Shown here in pieces: positions 34,848 through 43,706 of a stretch of 64,000 nt of DNA. This DNA comes from Thermus neutrinimicus (GTDB lineage Bacteria > Deinococcota > Deinococci > Deinococcales > Thermaceae). The stretch covers positions 1 through 64,000 of the forward strand of contig NZ_JAKTNU010000006.1 of assembly GCF_022760955.1 (NCBI RefSeq), in the 5' to 3' direction. A program made the translations under genes and the position numbers. The stretch's first letter is position 1. Every line of letters begins with the position of its first letter. Under the pieces are notes generated by a model. The model did no database searches and was not told where the DNA came from. It was given only the letters and a program-made list of their open reading frames with translations.

Positions 34848-35407
34848 GCATGTACTCGGGGGCGGTGATCGCTGGGGGGCTTTCCCGCAGGTTTGGGGAG
34901 GACAAGGCCCTTTACCCTTACCGGGGAAAGCCCCTCCTTAGATGGGTCTTGGATAGCCTCGAGGAGGCGGGGGAACGCTTCATCGTGGCCAACCGGCCCT
35001 ACCCTGGCTTCGGCGTGCCCGTGTACCCTGATCTGCTCCCAGGGGCGGATAGCCTTTCGGGTCTCCACTCCGCCCTCTTCCACGCCCGCCATTCCTGGGT
35101 GGCGGTGGCGGCCACGGACCTGCCCTTCCTGACCCCAGGGTACTGGGCCTTTCTCTTTGAAAAGGCCTTGGCCTCCCCTTACCCGGTGGTGGTGGCCTAT
35201 AACCCGGAAGGCCACCTCGAGCCCCTCATGGCCCTCTACCATAAGGACTGCCTTCCCCAGGTGGAACGGCAGATCCGGGAAGGGGATTTCCTCCTGAGGC
35301 GGGTGATGGAGGCCTTGGGCGCCACCTATATCCCCGCGGAGGAGGTGGTGGCCCGCTTCGGTGCCCAGGTCTTCCTCAACGCCAACCGCAAGGAAGAGCT
35401 TCCCTAG
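34841..35407 (+). CDS. mobA: Molybdenum cofactor guanylyltransferase MobA
   Basis: A 188-residue nucleotidyltransferase that attaches GMP to molybdopterin. The signature is VIAGGLSRRFGEDKALYPY, and the metal-binding Asp lies in AAATDLPFLTP. ATG 34841 overlaps the previous gene; ATG 34850 is an equally plausible start just after that stop and would begin MYSGAVIAGG. The stop overlaps that of the convergent usher-like gene in CTAG. Its cofactor product could serve molybdenum enzymes elsewhere in the genome. Confidence 0.9.
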   Translation: MVGMYSGAVIAGGLSRRFGEDKALYPYRGKPLLRWVLDSLEEAGERFIVANRPYPGFGVPVYPDLLPGADSLSGLHSALFHARHSWVAVAATDLPFLTPGYWAFLFEKALASPYPVVVAYNPEGHLEPLMALYHKDCLPQVERQIREGDFLLRRVMEALGATYIPAEEVVARFGAQVFLNANRKEELP

Positions 35408-38262
35408 TCCCGCACCCGGATGCGGGCGGAGTGGACCCGGTTCCCGTCCAGGTAGAGCTCCAGCTCGTAGGCGCCTGGGGTTTTGGGGGCCAGGAGGGTG
35501 CCCCGGTAGGTGAACTCGTCCACCCGCTCCAGGGGCAGGACCATGGGGCCAAGCCGCACCTCTACCCGGCTTGCCCTGCGGTGGAGGCGGGCCTCGAGGT
35601 GCACCTCCTCCCCGGGGTCCAGGAGGGCTGGGGTGGCCTGCAGGGTGGCCAAGGGGCCGGGCCGCACGGTGAGGAGAGCGGAGGCCTCGCTCCGTTCCCC
35701 TCGGCCCTCGGCCACCACCTTGACTTCTAAGGTACCCTGTCCCTCCACGGGGAGGTAACCCCCAAAGATCCCCTCTCCCTTGGGCTCCAGGGGCAGGCTA
35801 CGGCCTCCCAGCTCGGCCCAGACCCGCTCCGGGCTCCCTTGGACCTGGGCCTCGAGGGCGAGTTCAGCCCCTGGGGGCAGGACCGAGGGCAGGGGTTTCA
35901 AGACCACCGCCAGGGTCTCCTCGGTAAGGGTGCGCACAATCTCCCGCACCACGGGCCGGGCAAAAAGGAGGACCTGGGGCAGGGGGCCGGGAGAGAGGGT
36001 GAGGGACACGGGTTCGCCGGGCTCCTGGAGCCTGTCCAGGCTGGTTGGCTCCAGGCTCAGGCTGTAGTTTCCCGGAAGGAGCCCTCCCACCACAAAGACC
36101 CCGCGCCCATCGGTGAGGGCGGTGCGGGCCTCCAGGCCTTGGATGCGGACGCGGACATAGGGCAGGGGAGGCTCCCCCTCATCCCTTATCCCGTTACGGT
36201 TTTCGTCCAAGAAAACCTGGCCCATCAGGCCCACCACGGTTTCCACCGGGAGGTCCAGGGGCAGGGACACGCCCCGCTCCACCCGGGCTTCCAGCCGGCG
36301 GCGCAGGGCCAGGTTGGCCTCGAGGCCCCCCACCTCTAGGCGGTAGGTTCCCGGGTAGAGCTCCAGGCGGTAGCGGCCTTCGGCATCCGCCACCACCTCC
36401 AAGGCCCCCACCCGCACCTTGGCTCCGGGAAGGGGGGGGTCGTCCGGACCTTTTACCCCATCCCGGTTCCGGTCGTGGAAGACCACCCCTTCCACATACC
36501 CCGTGGCCCGGCCGCCGAAGGCCTGGACCACCTCCTCAGGGGTATCGAAACCCCCTTTGACCTCCAAGGTTCCCAAGGCGGCGAGCTGGAGGACCCCGGA
36601 GGCGTACCGACCCTCGAGGCCCAGGCCCCAGACCCCTTCCCGGTAGGCGAGGCCAAAACGGGCCTCCAGCCGGTTCTGTCCCCAGTCGTAGCCCAAGGCC
36701 GCGCTCCCTTCCAGGGGAGGGAAGGACCCTTGGGCGGCCAACTGAAGGCGCCGGGTGTCGGTGGCCGTGTAGCCCACCTGCAGGCCAAAGTCTCGCTCCC
36801 GGTAGCCGGCGTAAAGGGCCAGGTAAGGACCCTGAGGGTTGCGGCCGAGGCTTCCGCCAACCTCCAGTCCACCTTCCCGGAACCGGGCGGCCAGGCCCAG
36901 GACCAGCCCCCCCTGGGCCCCCACCGAGCCGCTTAGGGAGAGGGGTCCTCCCAGGGGGCGGTAGGCCAGGGTGTAAAGGAGGCCGTAGGTATTGGCCAGC
37001 CGGAAGGTGAGGCTTTGGGTGAAGGCTTCGTCAACGCGGTGGCTCAGGCTGGCGCTTCCCTGGAGGCTACCGGTCTCGTAGGCCACCTCGCCCTTAAACC
37101 CCAGGGGATCCTGGCTACGGGTGGCCCCTCCTAGGCGGAACCTGAGGCCTTCCAGGTACTCGAGCCTTCCCGTGAGGCTGAGCTCGCGGTTTTCCAGTTT
37201 CCCCTCGAGGCCCACCCCTGCCTGCACCGCCTCGGGGTCGGCCCGCCGGCGCACCACCCCGTAGGGAACCAGGGTGAGCCCGCCTTCCTGGAAGGCATAG
37301 CCCACGCTAAAGCGCTGGCCCAGCCCGCTCAGATGGGTGGCCAGGCGCCAGGGTCCCTCCTGGTATAGACCCCCAAGGCTAAGCCCTCCTCCTGCCCAAG
37401 CGGCGTAGCCCTGTAGGGGGCCCCAGGAGGCTTCCAGGCGGTAGACCCCTGGATAGGCCCGTAGGCCCAAGGCGAAATCCTCCCCGTAGAAGACGGCCTC
37501 GCCGGCAAGGCCCTCCGCCCTCAGGTTCAGGCCGGTGGACAGGCGCACATAGTCGGAGAGGGCACCTCCTAGGGAGAGGCCCAGAGCGTATCCCCAGCCT
37601 CCTGACCCGTACCTGGCGGTTAGGCCGAACCGGTAAAGGAGGGCCTGCCGGGAGAGGGACTCGGCCCCGGCAAAGGGCCGGATGACGGTTTCCACCACCC
37701 CGTAGGCCCGCACCTTGGGGTCCAGGCCGGAGTAGGCGAAGACCGTGGCCGTGTCGCGATTGCGTCCGGTGAGGCGCAGTTCCAAGGCAACCTCCTTAGC
37801 TTCCCCGGGGTCCAGCTCCAGGACCTCTTGGGAAAGCCGGTAGGGAAGGAGGCTTCGCACCTCGAGGCGCACCTTATCCCTGGCGTTTCCTGCATTGCGC
37901 ACGCTGAGGGCATACCGAAGGCTTTCCCCTTCCACCCCTTCCATCCCTGGGGGAACCTTCAGCTCCACGCTGGCCCGCACGGGGATGCGCACCCGCACCG
38001 TGCGGGTTTCCCGGGCATCCCTAAGGACCAGGAGGTGTTCCCCGGCCAAGGCCTCGGGCCCCACCAAGAAGTTCAGGACCCCTTCCCCCTCGACCTCCTG
38101 GGAAAGGGGGACGAGCCCCTTGGGCACCTCCACCGCCGCCACGGTTCCTTCCCCCCGTATGGGCACGCTGAGGAAGCCTCCCGGCTGGGCCTCCAAGGTC
38201 TCGGGGGCCTCGAGGGCCAGCCCTAAGGCCAGGAAAAAGGGGAGAAGGACCAGGCCCCGCAT
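35404..38262 (-). CDS. Usher-like outer-membrane protein with SdrD-B-like domains
   Basis: A 952-residue exported protein, probably the outer-membrane platform of the appendage system. Order: signal peptide (1-17); a NEW3-like beta-sandwich at about 90-190 (LRYALSVRNAGNARDKVRLE); a long run of alternating amphipathic strands at about 210-600 (for example LGYRERDFGLQVGYT-like segments), read as a large beta-barrel; two SdrD-B/carboxypeptidase-regulatory-like domains with acidic Ca-type loops (DRNRDGVKGPDD, DENRNGIRDEGE); then Ig-like domains to the end. This is not a textbook PF00577 usher, so the usher role is inferred from position after a PapD-like chaperone and subunits. A repeat-rich adhesin is the main alternative. 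Confidence 0.7.
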   Translation of the reverse strand: MRGLVLLPFFLALGLALEAPETLEAQPGGFLSVPIRGEGTVAAVEVPKGLVPLSQEVEGEGVLNFLVGPEALAGEHLLVLRDARETRTVRVRIPVRASVELKVPPGMEGVEGESLRYALSVRNAGNARDKVRLEVRSLLPYRLSQEVLELDPGEAKEVALELRLTGRNRDTATVFAYSGLDPKVRAYGVVETVIRPFAGAESLSRQALLYRFGLTARYGSGGWGYALGLSLGGALSDYVRLSTGLNLRAEGLAGEAVFYGEDFALGLRAYPGVYRLEASWGPLQGYAAWAGGGLSLGGLYQEGPWRLATHLSGLGQRFSVGYAFQEGGLTLVPYGVVRRRADPEAVQAGVGLEGKLENRELSLTGRLEYLEGLRFRLGGATRSQDPLGFKGEVAYETGSLQGSASLSHRVDEAFTQSLTFRLANTYGLLYTLAYRPLGGPLSLSGSVGAQGGLVLGLAARFREGGLEVGGSLGRNPQGPYLALYAGYRERDFGLQVGYTATDTRRLQLAAQGSFPPLEGSAALGYDWGQNRLEARFGLAYREGVWGLGLEGRYASGVLQLAALGTLEVKGGFDTPEEVVQAFGGRATGYVEGVVFHDRNRDGVKGPDDPPLPGAKVRVGALEVVADAEGRYRLELYPGTYRLEVGGLEANLALRRRLEARVERGVSLPLDLPVETVVGLMGQVFLDENRNGIRDEGEPPLPYVRVRIQGLEARTALTDGRGVFVVGGLLPGNYSLSLEPTSLDRLQEPGEPVSLTLSPGPLPQVLLFARPVVREIVRTLTEETLAVVLKPLPSVLPPGAELALEAQVQGSPERVWAELGGRSLPLEPKGEGIFGGYLPVEGQGTLEVKVVAEGRGERSEASALLTVRPGPLATLQATPALLDPGEEVHLEARLHRRASRVEVRLGPMVLPLERVDEFTYRGTLLAPKTPGAYELELYLDGNRVHSARIRVRD

Positions 38263-38265
38263 GGC

Positions 38266-38736
38266 CTAAAGCCGGCTTAGGGTGAAGAGGAGGCTTCCCC
38301 GGTAGACCCCGGGTACCTCCTGCCCCGTGAGCACCAGTCGGAACTCCAGAACGTAGCTTTGGTACCCGGCCGTGGGCCCGCTTCCCGTGAGCAGGATGAT
38401 CTTGGGACCCAAGGGGATCCAAGGACCCCCGTTCAGGCGGTACTCCACCTGGCTAGAGGGGATCTGGACTCCGCCTTCAGCGAGAAGAGGGGTTGCCTCC
38501 ACCTCCACGGCAAAACCCCCCTCGAGGTTGGTGAAGAGCCTAAGGGTTAAGGGTCCTGGGGGGGCGGTGGGGGCGTAGGCGTAGGGGAAGCTGGGCGGGG
38601 GAAAAGGGCTTTGCGTGAGGTCAAAGACCACTTCCTCGGCGCTCAGGGAGAGGCTGGTGCCCTCCGGCAGGTTGACCCCGATGGGCACCTGGGCCAGGGC
38701 CAAGGCCAGAAGGGGGAACAGGGCCAGGAATCGCAT
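38266..38736 (-). CDS. Fimbrial-subunit-like secreted protein (minor subunit candidate)
   Basis: A 156-residue exported beta-protein: signal peptide (MRFLALFPLLALALAQ), N-terminal LPEGTSLSLSAEEVVFDL that resembles the mature N-termini of the three upstream subunits, and the C-terminal strand VPGVYRGSLLFTLSRL, which matches the G-x-Y-x6-F-T-L pattern shared by all four. Such an end is typical of spore-coat-U/DUF4402-type pilins. ATG 38736 overlaps the chaperone stop by one base (TGATG). It sits between chaperone and usher-like genes, where tip or minor subunits are often found. Confidence 0.7.
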   Translation of the reverse strand: MRFLALFPLLALALAQVPIGVNLPEGTSLSLSAEEVVFDLTQSPFPPPSFPYAYAPTAPPGPLTLRLFTNLEGGFAVEVEATPLLAEGGVQIPSSQVEYRLNGGPWIPLGPKIILLTGSGPTAGYQSYVLEFRLVLTGQEVPGVYRGSLLFTLSRL

Positions 38737-39518
38737 CACCTCACCTCGATCCGTCCTTCCCCGGCGATGAGGTTGGGGCTTCCGTAGTCCAGGACCGCCA
38801 ACACCAGGTAGCGCCCCGCCGGGAGGGGTTTGTCCAAGGGAGCGGGGAGCTCGTGGGTGGCCCCAGGAAGGCTGGCGGTTTCCGGAACCTCCCCCTGGGC
38901 TAAGGGCCGACCCTGGGGGTCCCGCACCTCCACCCGGCCCTTTAGGCGAAGGAGGCCGGTGCCCGTGTTCTGGAAGACCAGGCGCACCTGGGCGGGGGCC
39001 TCGCGGCTTGGCGGCAGGTAGCGGAAGCCCTGGATGCGCCCCGAACGGCTCACCTGCCCCACCTCCACGTAAACCACGTGTCCCACCCGGGTCTTGACCC
39101 GGATGCCCAGCCCCTCCCCACCCTGGCGGCTTCCCGCCGGGGCCGACTCGAAGAAGATGATGCCCCAGTAGGTGCCTGCCTGGATTCCCTGGGGCACCTG
39201 CACCGTGTAGCGCACCTCCTGGCTGGCCTGGGGCTGGAGGAGGAAGGCCAAGGGACTTACGGAAAGCCAGCGGCTCAAGGAGCGGGGGTGGGCTCCTGGG
39301 TCCAGGTAAAGGGGTCTGCCATCCGCCTGGAGGAGAACATCCTGCAACACCACCTCCACCTGCAGGGTGCCGCTCCGCCCCGGATGGTCCACCAGGATGC
39401 TCCCCGTGAGGCTGGTTCCTGGGGTGGCGGGGTAGAGGGCCCTAGGGGGGCTTACCCCTACTCCGGTTTGGGCTTGGGCCGCACCCAAGAGGATCAGAAG
39501 GGGAAGGAGTTTTCTCAT
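38736..39518 (-). CDS. PapD-like periplasmic pilus chaperone (candidate)
   Basis: A 260-residue exported protein with a two-domain Ig layout. After the signal peptide (LLPLLILLGAAQAQ) comes VGVSPPRALYPATPGTSLTG, then a second strand set with LLQPQASQEVRYTVQVP and IQAGTYWGIIFFES, the arrangement of fimbrial chaperone N-domains. A second beta-domain starts near residue 150. Family-level similarity is judged by eye. Its place between the subunit genes and the usher-like gene supports the role of capturing subunits in the periplasm. Confidence 0.7.
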   Translation of the reverse strand: MRKLLPLLILLGAAQAQTGVGVSPPRALYPATPGTSLTGSILVDHPGRSGTLQVEVVLQDVLLQADGRPLYLDPGAHPRSLSRWLSVSPLAFLLQPQASQEVRYTVQVPQGIQAGTYWGIIFFESAPAGSRQGGEGLGIRVKTRVGHVVYVEVGQVSRSGRIQGFRYLPPSREAPAQVRLVFQNTGTGLLRLKGRVEVRDPQGRPLAQGEVPETASLPGATHELPAPLDKPLPAGRYLVLAVLDYGSPNLIAGEGRIEVR

Positions 39519-39533
39519 GTCACCATTCTAGGG

Positions 39534-39564
39534 AAAAAGGGGCTACCCCCAGGAAGCCTGGGGG
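39534..39564 (-). terminator. Intra-operon terminator/attenuator between subunit and assembly genes
   Basis: On the minus strand a hairpin with an 8-bp perfect core (39546-39553 pairing with 39557-39564, loop 3 nt) is followed 7 nt later by TTTTT (39538-39534). It begins 12 nt after the stop of the third subunit gene and ends before the chaperone start at 39518, so partial termination would lower chaperone/usher output relative to subunits. Confidence 0.65.
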
Positions 39565-39576
39565 CAGCCCTGGGGC

Positions 39577-40254
39577 CTAGAGGGCCGCAAGCTGGAAGAG
39601 GAAGTTGAACTGGTAGGTGCCCGCCTCCTCGGAGCCATCAAACCAGAAGGCCTCGATGATCTCGTCGTCCAGCCAGCCGGGAAGGCGCTGGCCCAAGACC
39701 TTGAGGAGTTCCAGGGGGGTGCCGTCGTCCACCCCGTTGAACTGGACGAACTTGGTGTGGTTAATGTCAGGAGCGTTATCCACCACCCCGCCCTGGCCGT
39801 AGTCGGGCCCGCCCTGGGTCCGGGTCACCTTGAGGTCCAGCTCGCACCCATCCCCGTTGTTGCAGAACTTCTGGAGCACCTTCTGGTTAAGGCAGATGAT
39901 GGTGCCCTTCTCGCCCTCGTCGATCTGGCCATTGCCGTTCAGGTCCTTGATGGCGGGGTAGGTGTCGATGGGCTGGAAGTTGCCGGCCAAGGCATCGTTG
40001 ATGGCGTCTTCCAGGCTGCCTTGGTAGCCCTTGGGCACCAGGTAGCACCCTTCGCCGTTTTGCCCGGGAACGGGGTTATTGAGGTCCACGACCCATTCGT
40101 CCTCCGTGAGGTGCAGGGCCACCCGCTGGGGGATGGTGAGGTTGATGCGCTCGGTGACGGTGGCCTCCTGGTCGCCCACGTTCCACTCCTCGCCACCGTT
40201 GGCCAAGGCCAGGGCCAAGAGCCCGCTAAGCGCTAAAAGGACAAGCTTCCGCAT
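39577..40254 (-). CDS. Fimbrial-subunit-like secreted protein with EF-hand loop, subunit C
   Basis: A 225-residue exported protein, paralogous to the product of the gene just upstream. Signal peptide (1-19), then IPQRVALHLTEDEW near residue 41, a conserved cysteine pair (C70 in GEGCYLVPK, C121 in TIICLNQKVLQKF), and a canonical 12-residue EF-hand loop (D104, N106, N108, E115). The C-terminus is GTYQFNFLFQLAAL, the shared subunit end. It probably polymerises or decorates a calcium-stabilised fibre. It follows the upstream subunit by 12 nt. Confidence 0.75.
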   Translation of the reverse strand: MRKLVLLALSGLLALALANGGEEWNVGDQEATVTERINLTIPQRVALHLTEDEWVVDLNNPVPGQNGEGCYLVPKGYQGSLEDAINDALAGNFQPIDTYPAIKDLNGNGQIDEGEKGTIICLNQKVLQKFCNNGDGCELDLKVTRTQGGPDYGQGGVVDNAPDINHTKFVQFNGVDDGTPLELLKVLGQRLPGWLDDEIIEAFWFDGSEEAGTYQFNFLFQLAAL

Positions 40255-40266
40255 GGCCTACCTCCT

Positions 40267-41004
40267 TTAGAGACCCGCCAGGGTGAAGGTCACGTCGATG
40301 GTGTAGGTGCCGTCCAGCTCCGAGCCGTCAAACCAGAAGCCCTCCACGATCAGGTCGTCCAGCCAGCCGCCCGTGGGGCCAGTGCCCTGGGCCACCATCA
40401 CGGGTCCATAGGGCAGGCTGTTGGTGGCAAAGCCGCCCATGGGCACCTGGTTGATGAGATCCGCCAGGCCGAAGTAGCCAAAGCCGCTGGCGGGAGTCCC
40501 GGTCACGGAAACGCTCAGCTGCCAACCATCGGGGTCGTTGGAGAACTTCTGCAGGATTTTGTGGTTCACGCAGATGAGGGTCCCCTTTTCCTCGTCGGAA
40601 AGCTTCCCGTCCCCGTCATAGTCCTTGGCCGCCGGGTAGGCGCCGATGGGGCGGAAGATGCCACCCTGTAGGGCGTAGTTGATGAGGTCGTTCGGGGTCC
40701 TCACCGCCTTGGGGACCAGGTAGCATCCCTCCTCAGGGGGTTGGGGATTATTGGGATCGAAGACATAAGGGGAGGGAGCCTCAGGGGGGTTATTGAGATC
40801 CAGGTTCCACTCGTCCTCGGTGAGGTGCAGGGCGTAGCGCGGGGGGATGATGACCTTCACCTTCTCCTTCACCGCCGCCTGGTCGTGGTTATCGTCCCAA
40901 AGCTCTTCCACGTTCCCGTCCAGGTCGCCTTCCGAGGGGAAGTTCACTTGGGCGTAGCCCACCGCCAGGGCCAGGGCCAGTGCCGCGATCATCCACTTCT
41001 TCAT
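40267..41004 (-). CDS. Fimbrial-subunit-like secreted protein with EF-hand loop, subunit B
   Basis: A 245-residue exported protein with signal peptide (MKKWMIAALALALAVGYAQ), then IPPRYALHLTEDEWNLDLNN near residue 53, cysteines C94 (EEGCYLVPK) and C145 (LICVNHKILQKF), and a canonical EF-hand loop at D128, D130, D132 and E139. The C-terminal strand is DGTYTIDVTFTLAGL. The close relation to the downstream product indicates tandem duplication. GGAGG lies just before the ATG, so strong translation is expected. Confidence 0.75.
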   Translation of the reverse strand: MKKWMIAALALALAVGYAQVNFPSEGDLDGNVEELWDDNHDQAAVKEKVKVIIPPRYALHLTEDEWNLDLNNPPEAPSPYVFDPNNPQPPEEGCYLVPKAVRTPNDLINYALQGGIFRPIGAYPAAKDYDGDGKLSDEEKGTLICVNHKILQKFSNDPDGWQLSVSVTGTPASGFGYFGLADLINQVPMGGFATNSLPYGPVMVAQGTGPTGGWLDDLIVEGFWFDGSELDGTYTIDVTFTLAGL

Positions 41005-41056
41005 GGTTACCTCCTTTACTGCCGAAAGAACCTAAAAGCCTTGTGCCGAAAGCCTC

Positions 41057-41857
41057 CTAGAGAAGCGTGAGGGTGTAGACCAACCAACCCTCGTACTCCC
41101 CTGGCGTTTCGGAACCGTCCAGCCGGAGCTTGATCCCCAGGGTGACCGACTGCCAGCCCCCGGGATGGTCGGTGACCTCCTCCAGGAGTACCCCCCCATC
41201 GGGCCCCGAGGGAGCCGGGCAGATGTGGGAGGGCGGGCGGTCCCAGTCCGGGTGGTAGGCCAGGCACTTCCAGTGAGGGGTGGGGGGAAGGCCGCCCCTC
41301 CCGGTGAGGATGGAGTGCATGGCGAAATGGCTGGCGTCCAGGACCCTACCATCCGGGCTGATGGGTTCGGTCTCAAAGGCCACGGAAAGGGCCCAGTGCC
41401 GCCTTTGGGTGAAGACGTGAAGCCGCATGGAGGGGTGGGTGAAGTACTGGGGAAAGCGCTTGGATCCGGGGATCACCCGACCGTCCCCGTCCAGGAGGAG
41501 GGGAGGGTATGGGCGTCCATCCTCGTCCAAAAAGCGTCCATCCCCGCCGTAAAGGTCTACGCAATGGGCAGGCACAGGGCCTAGGGTGGCGCACCGAAGG
41601 TCAAAGACCACCACCGGATCCCGCAGGCAGAGGGTGGGGTCGCTGGGGTCCCGGGGACAATATGGGGGTTGGCTGGGGTTTCCCCCACCTCCCCTGCTGG
41701 CCCACAGGGGACCCGCCACCTTGCCCCCCACCGCCGGGGGTTCCAACACCAGGGCCGCGCGTTCCGGAATCCTGACTTCCAGCCGCACGGAGGCTTGGGG
41801 ACCTGCTGCCCCCAGGATTAAGGGCAGGATCAGCCACGACCAAAGCCCAAGCCTCAC
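41057..41857 (-). CDS. Fimbrial-subunit-like secreted protein, subunit A (first gene of operon)
   Basis: A 266-residue exported protein. Signal peptide (LGLWSWLILPLILGAAG), then VRIPERAALVLEPP, which parallels the mature N-termini of subunits B and C. A Gly/Pro/Cys-rich middle follows, with acidic turns (YGGDGRFLDEDG), and the chain ends in TPGEYEGWLVYTLTLL. I chose GTG 41857, placed 7 nt after GGAGG; the open frame to 41899 would overlap the promoter. It heads the six-gene operon and follows the 11-bp repeat promoter. Confidence 0.72.
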   Translation of the reverse strand: MRLGLWSWLILPLILGAAGPQASVRLEVRIPERAALVLEPPAVGGKVAGPLWASRGGGGNPSQPPYCPRDPSDPTLCLRDPVVVFDLRCATLGPVPAHCVDLYGGDGRFLDEDGRPYPPLLLDGDGRVIPGSKRFPQYFTHPSMRLHVFTQRRHWALSVAFETEPISPDGRVLDASHFAMHSILTGRGGLPPTPHWKCLAYHPDWDRPPSHICPAPSGPDGGVLLEEVTDHPGGWQSVTLGIKLRLDGSETPGEYEGWLVYTLTLL

Positions 41858-41883
41858 CGTCCCACCTCCTTTCGCCCCAGAGG

Positions 41884-41916
41884 GTAGATAAGGGGGCATT
41901 AAGGGAACGTTAAGGG
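41884..41916 (-). promoter_or_regulatory. Subunit-operon promoter with three 11-bp tandem repeats
   Basis: Read on the minus strand, CCCTTA recurs three times at exactly 11-bp steps (starting at 41916, 41905 and 41894). The third copy contains TTATCT/TATCTA, a likely -10 box, and the first two lie where a -35 box is missing. This is the geometry of SARP/OmpR-family activator sites. The start codon GTG 41857 is about 30 nt downstream with a ribosome site. Confidence 0.7.
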
Positions 41917-41981
41917 AGGATGTGCTTTTCTGACGTGGGTATGGTTTTGAGGCGTTAAGCTGGAGGCAGAGGGTAGGGAGG

Positions 41982-42013
41982 CTCTTAACGGTTTCTTAAC
42001 GATGGGGTTAACG
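41982..42013 (+). promoter_or_regulatory. TTAACG repeats upstream of the regulator gene
   Basis: Three TTAACG copies on the plus strand start at 41985, 41996 and 42008 (steps of 11 and 12 bp), ending 12 nt before ATG 42025. A lone minus-oriented copy (41953-41959) lies between the two arrays. The arrangement suggests autoregulation. Confidence 0.6.
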
Positions 42014-42024
42014 GGGTGGGAGGG

Positions 42025-43706
42025 ATGAAGGTGCGGTTGCCCCTATACGGTCCTGCCCGGGCGGAAGGGCCCTTGGGTCCCCTTTCCCTACGCCGGAAGG
42101 CCTTGGGAATCCTCTACTACCTGGCCCTCGAGGGCCCCACCCGAAGGGAAAAGCTGGCGGACCTCCTTTGGGGCCATGGGGCTGCCCTGCAGAACCTGCG
42201 GGTGGAGCTCACCCACCTCCGCCAGCTTTTCGGAAAGGAGGCCTTTCGAGGCTCGGTCCTGGAGCTGCCCCCAGGGGTAGCCCTGGACCGCACGCCCGCG
42301 GGGGAGGAGGTGCTGGAGGGCCTCGAGGACCTTTCCCCTGCCTTTACCGACTGGGTGCAGATGCAGCGGGCCCGCCTTGGGGTGCCCCAGGAAGGCCTGC
42401 CCCTTCCCGAGAGGCTTACGGAGATACGCCCCCCTGCCTTGGTGGGCCTCATCGGTCCCCCGGGTTCAGGGCAGGCTGCCTTGGCGCGGAAGCTGGCGGA
42501 AACCCTGGGCCTCCCCTTCCGAGAGGGGCTTGGCCAAGGCCCAGGGGTCTTTTACCTGGCCGACCCCCTGCCGTCCCTAGACGAGGCCCTCAGGCTCCGC
42601 CCTCAGCCGGGGCAGGTCTTGGTGGTGGCCAGGAGCCGTTTCGGGGAGGACCCGGCCTTTCTCCTGGCCCTGAGGGCCCGCTTTCCCGCGGAGATCACCC
42701 GGGTTCTCCCCGTGCCCCGTCTGGGGTTTGCCGAGGCCCGAAACCTTTTCCTGCGCCATCTCCCCTTTAGGGAGGCAGCCCGCTATTACCTGGAAAGCGG
42801 GGGCCGGCCCGGGGTACTCCGAGAGCTTCTGGCCATGGGGGATTCCCAGGCCTTGCCCCAAAGGGTGCGGGCCATGGTGGCCCTCGAGGCCCGCCATCTT
42901 CCCCAACCTGCAAGGCAGGCCCTGGAGGTGCTGGCCCTTCACCCAGGAACTTTCCCAAGCGCCCTGGCCGAGGCTTTGGGGTTTGGGGGGTATTTGGGGG
43001 AGCTGGAGCGCAGGGGTTGGCTTCACTTCCTTGAAGGCCGTTACGGGTTCACCGAGCCCCAGTTCCGCCGGTACCTTTGCGCTTCCATCTCCCAGGGGGA
43101 AAGGGTCCGCCTTCACCTCCAGCTGGCCCAAGCCTTTCGGGAGCTTGGGGATTTGGTGGCTGAGGCCTTTCACCTAAGCCGTGCTGGGGAGCCCGTGGAG
43201 CCGAGGGCCTTGCTACGGGGCTTGAGGGAGTGGCGACGGGTGAGCGCGGATCCCCAGTTCCCCTGGTCGGAATTCCCCCCGCCCAACGTGCTCCTGGGCT
43301 TGGGTCCCTCGGTGCCTTTGGAGGCTCCGGAGGTGTTCTCCCTGGTCTCCCTGGGCGGGGAGCCCGTGGAGGTGCCCCTGGTGCTACCTGAGCCTATGGT
43401 GGTCAGGTTGGAGGGACAGGTGTACCAGGAACTGCCTCTGGGCCTCGGCCCCGATGCCATGTCCTTTCCCTTGCGCCTTCTAGGGGAGGAACGGAGCCTT
43501 TACTTCCTCCCCACCCCCTCGGGGAGTAGCCTCTTTTGGGGGACGGTCCTTCCGGAAAACCCCTTGGACTACCTTCTTCTTATGCTCCCCGGTGTGTACC
43601 GCTTAGGGCTTGGGGTGCGGGGGCTGGCGGAGTTGAAGCTCAGGGCCTACCGGCCCGCACCGGGGACCTTGCGGGTGCTGGCCCCCTTGGGCCAGACCGT
43701 GGAGGT

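Noticed and set aside
41010-41050. Two copies of TGCCGAAAG between the first two subunit genes
   Set aside because: Short direct repeat ~25 nt apart in a leader region; no second line of evidence for a site.
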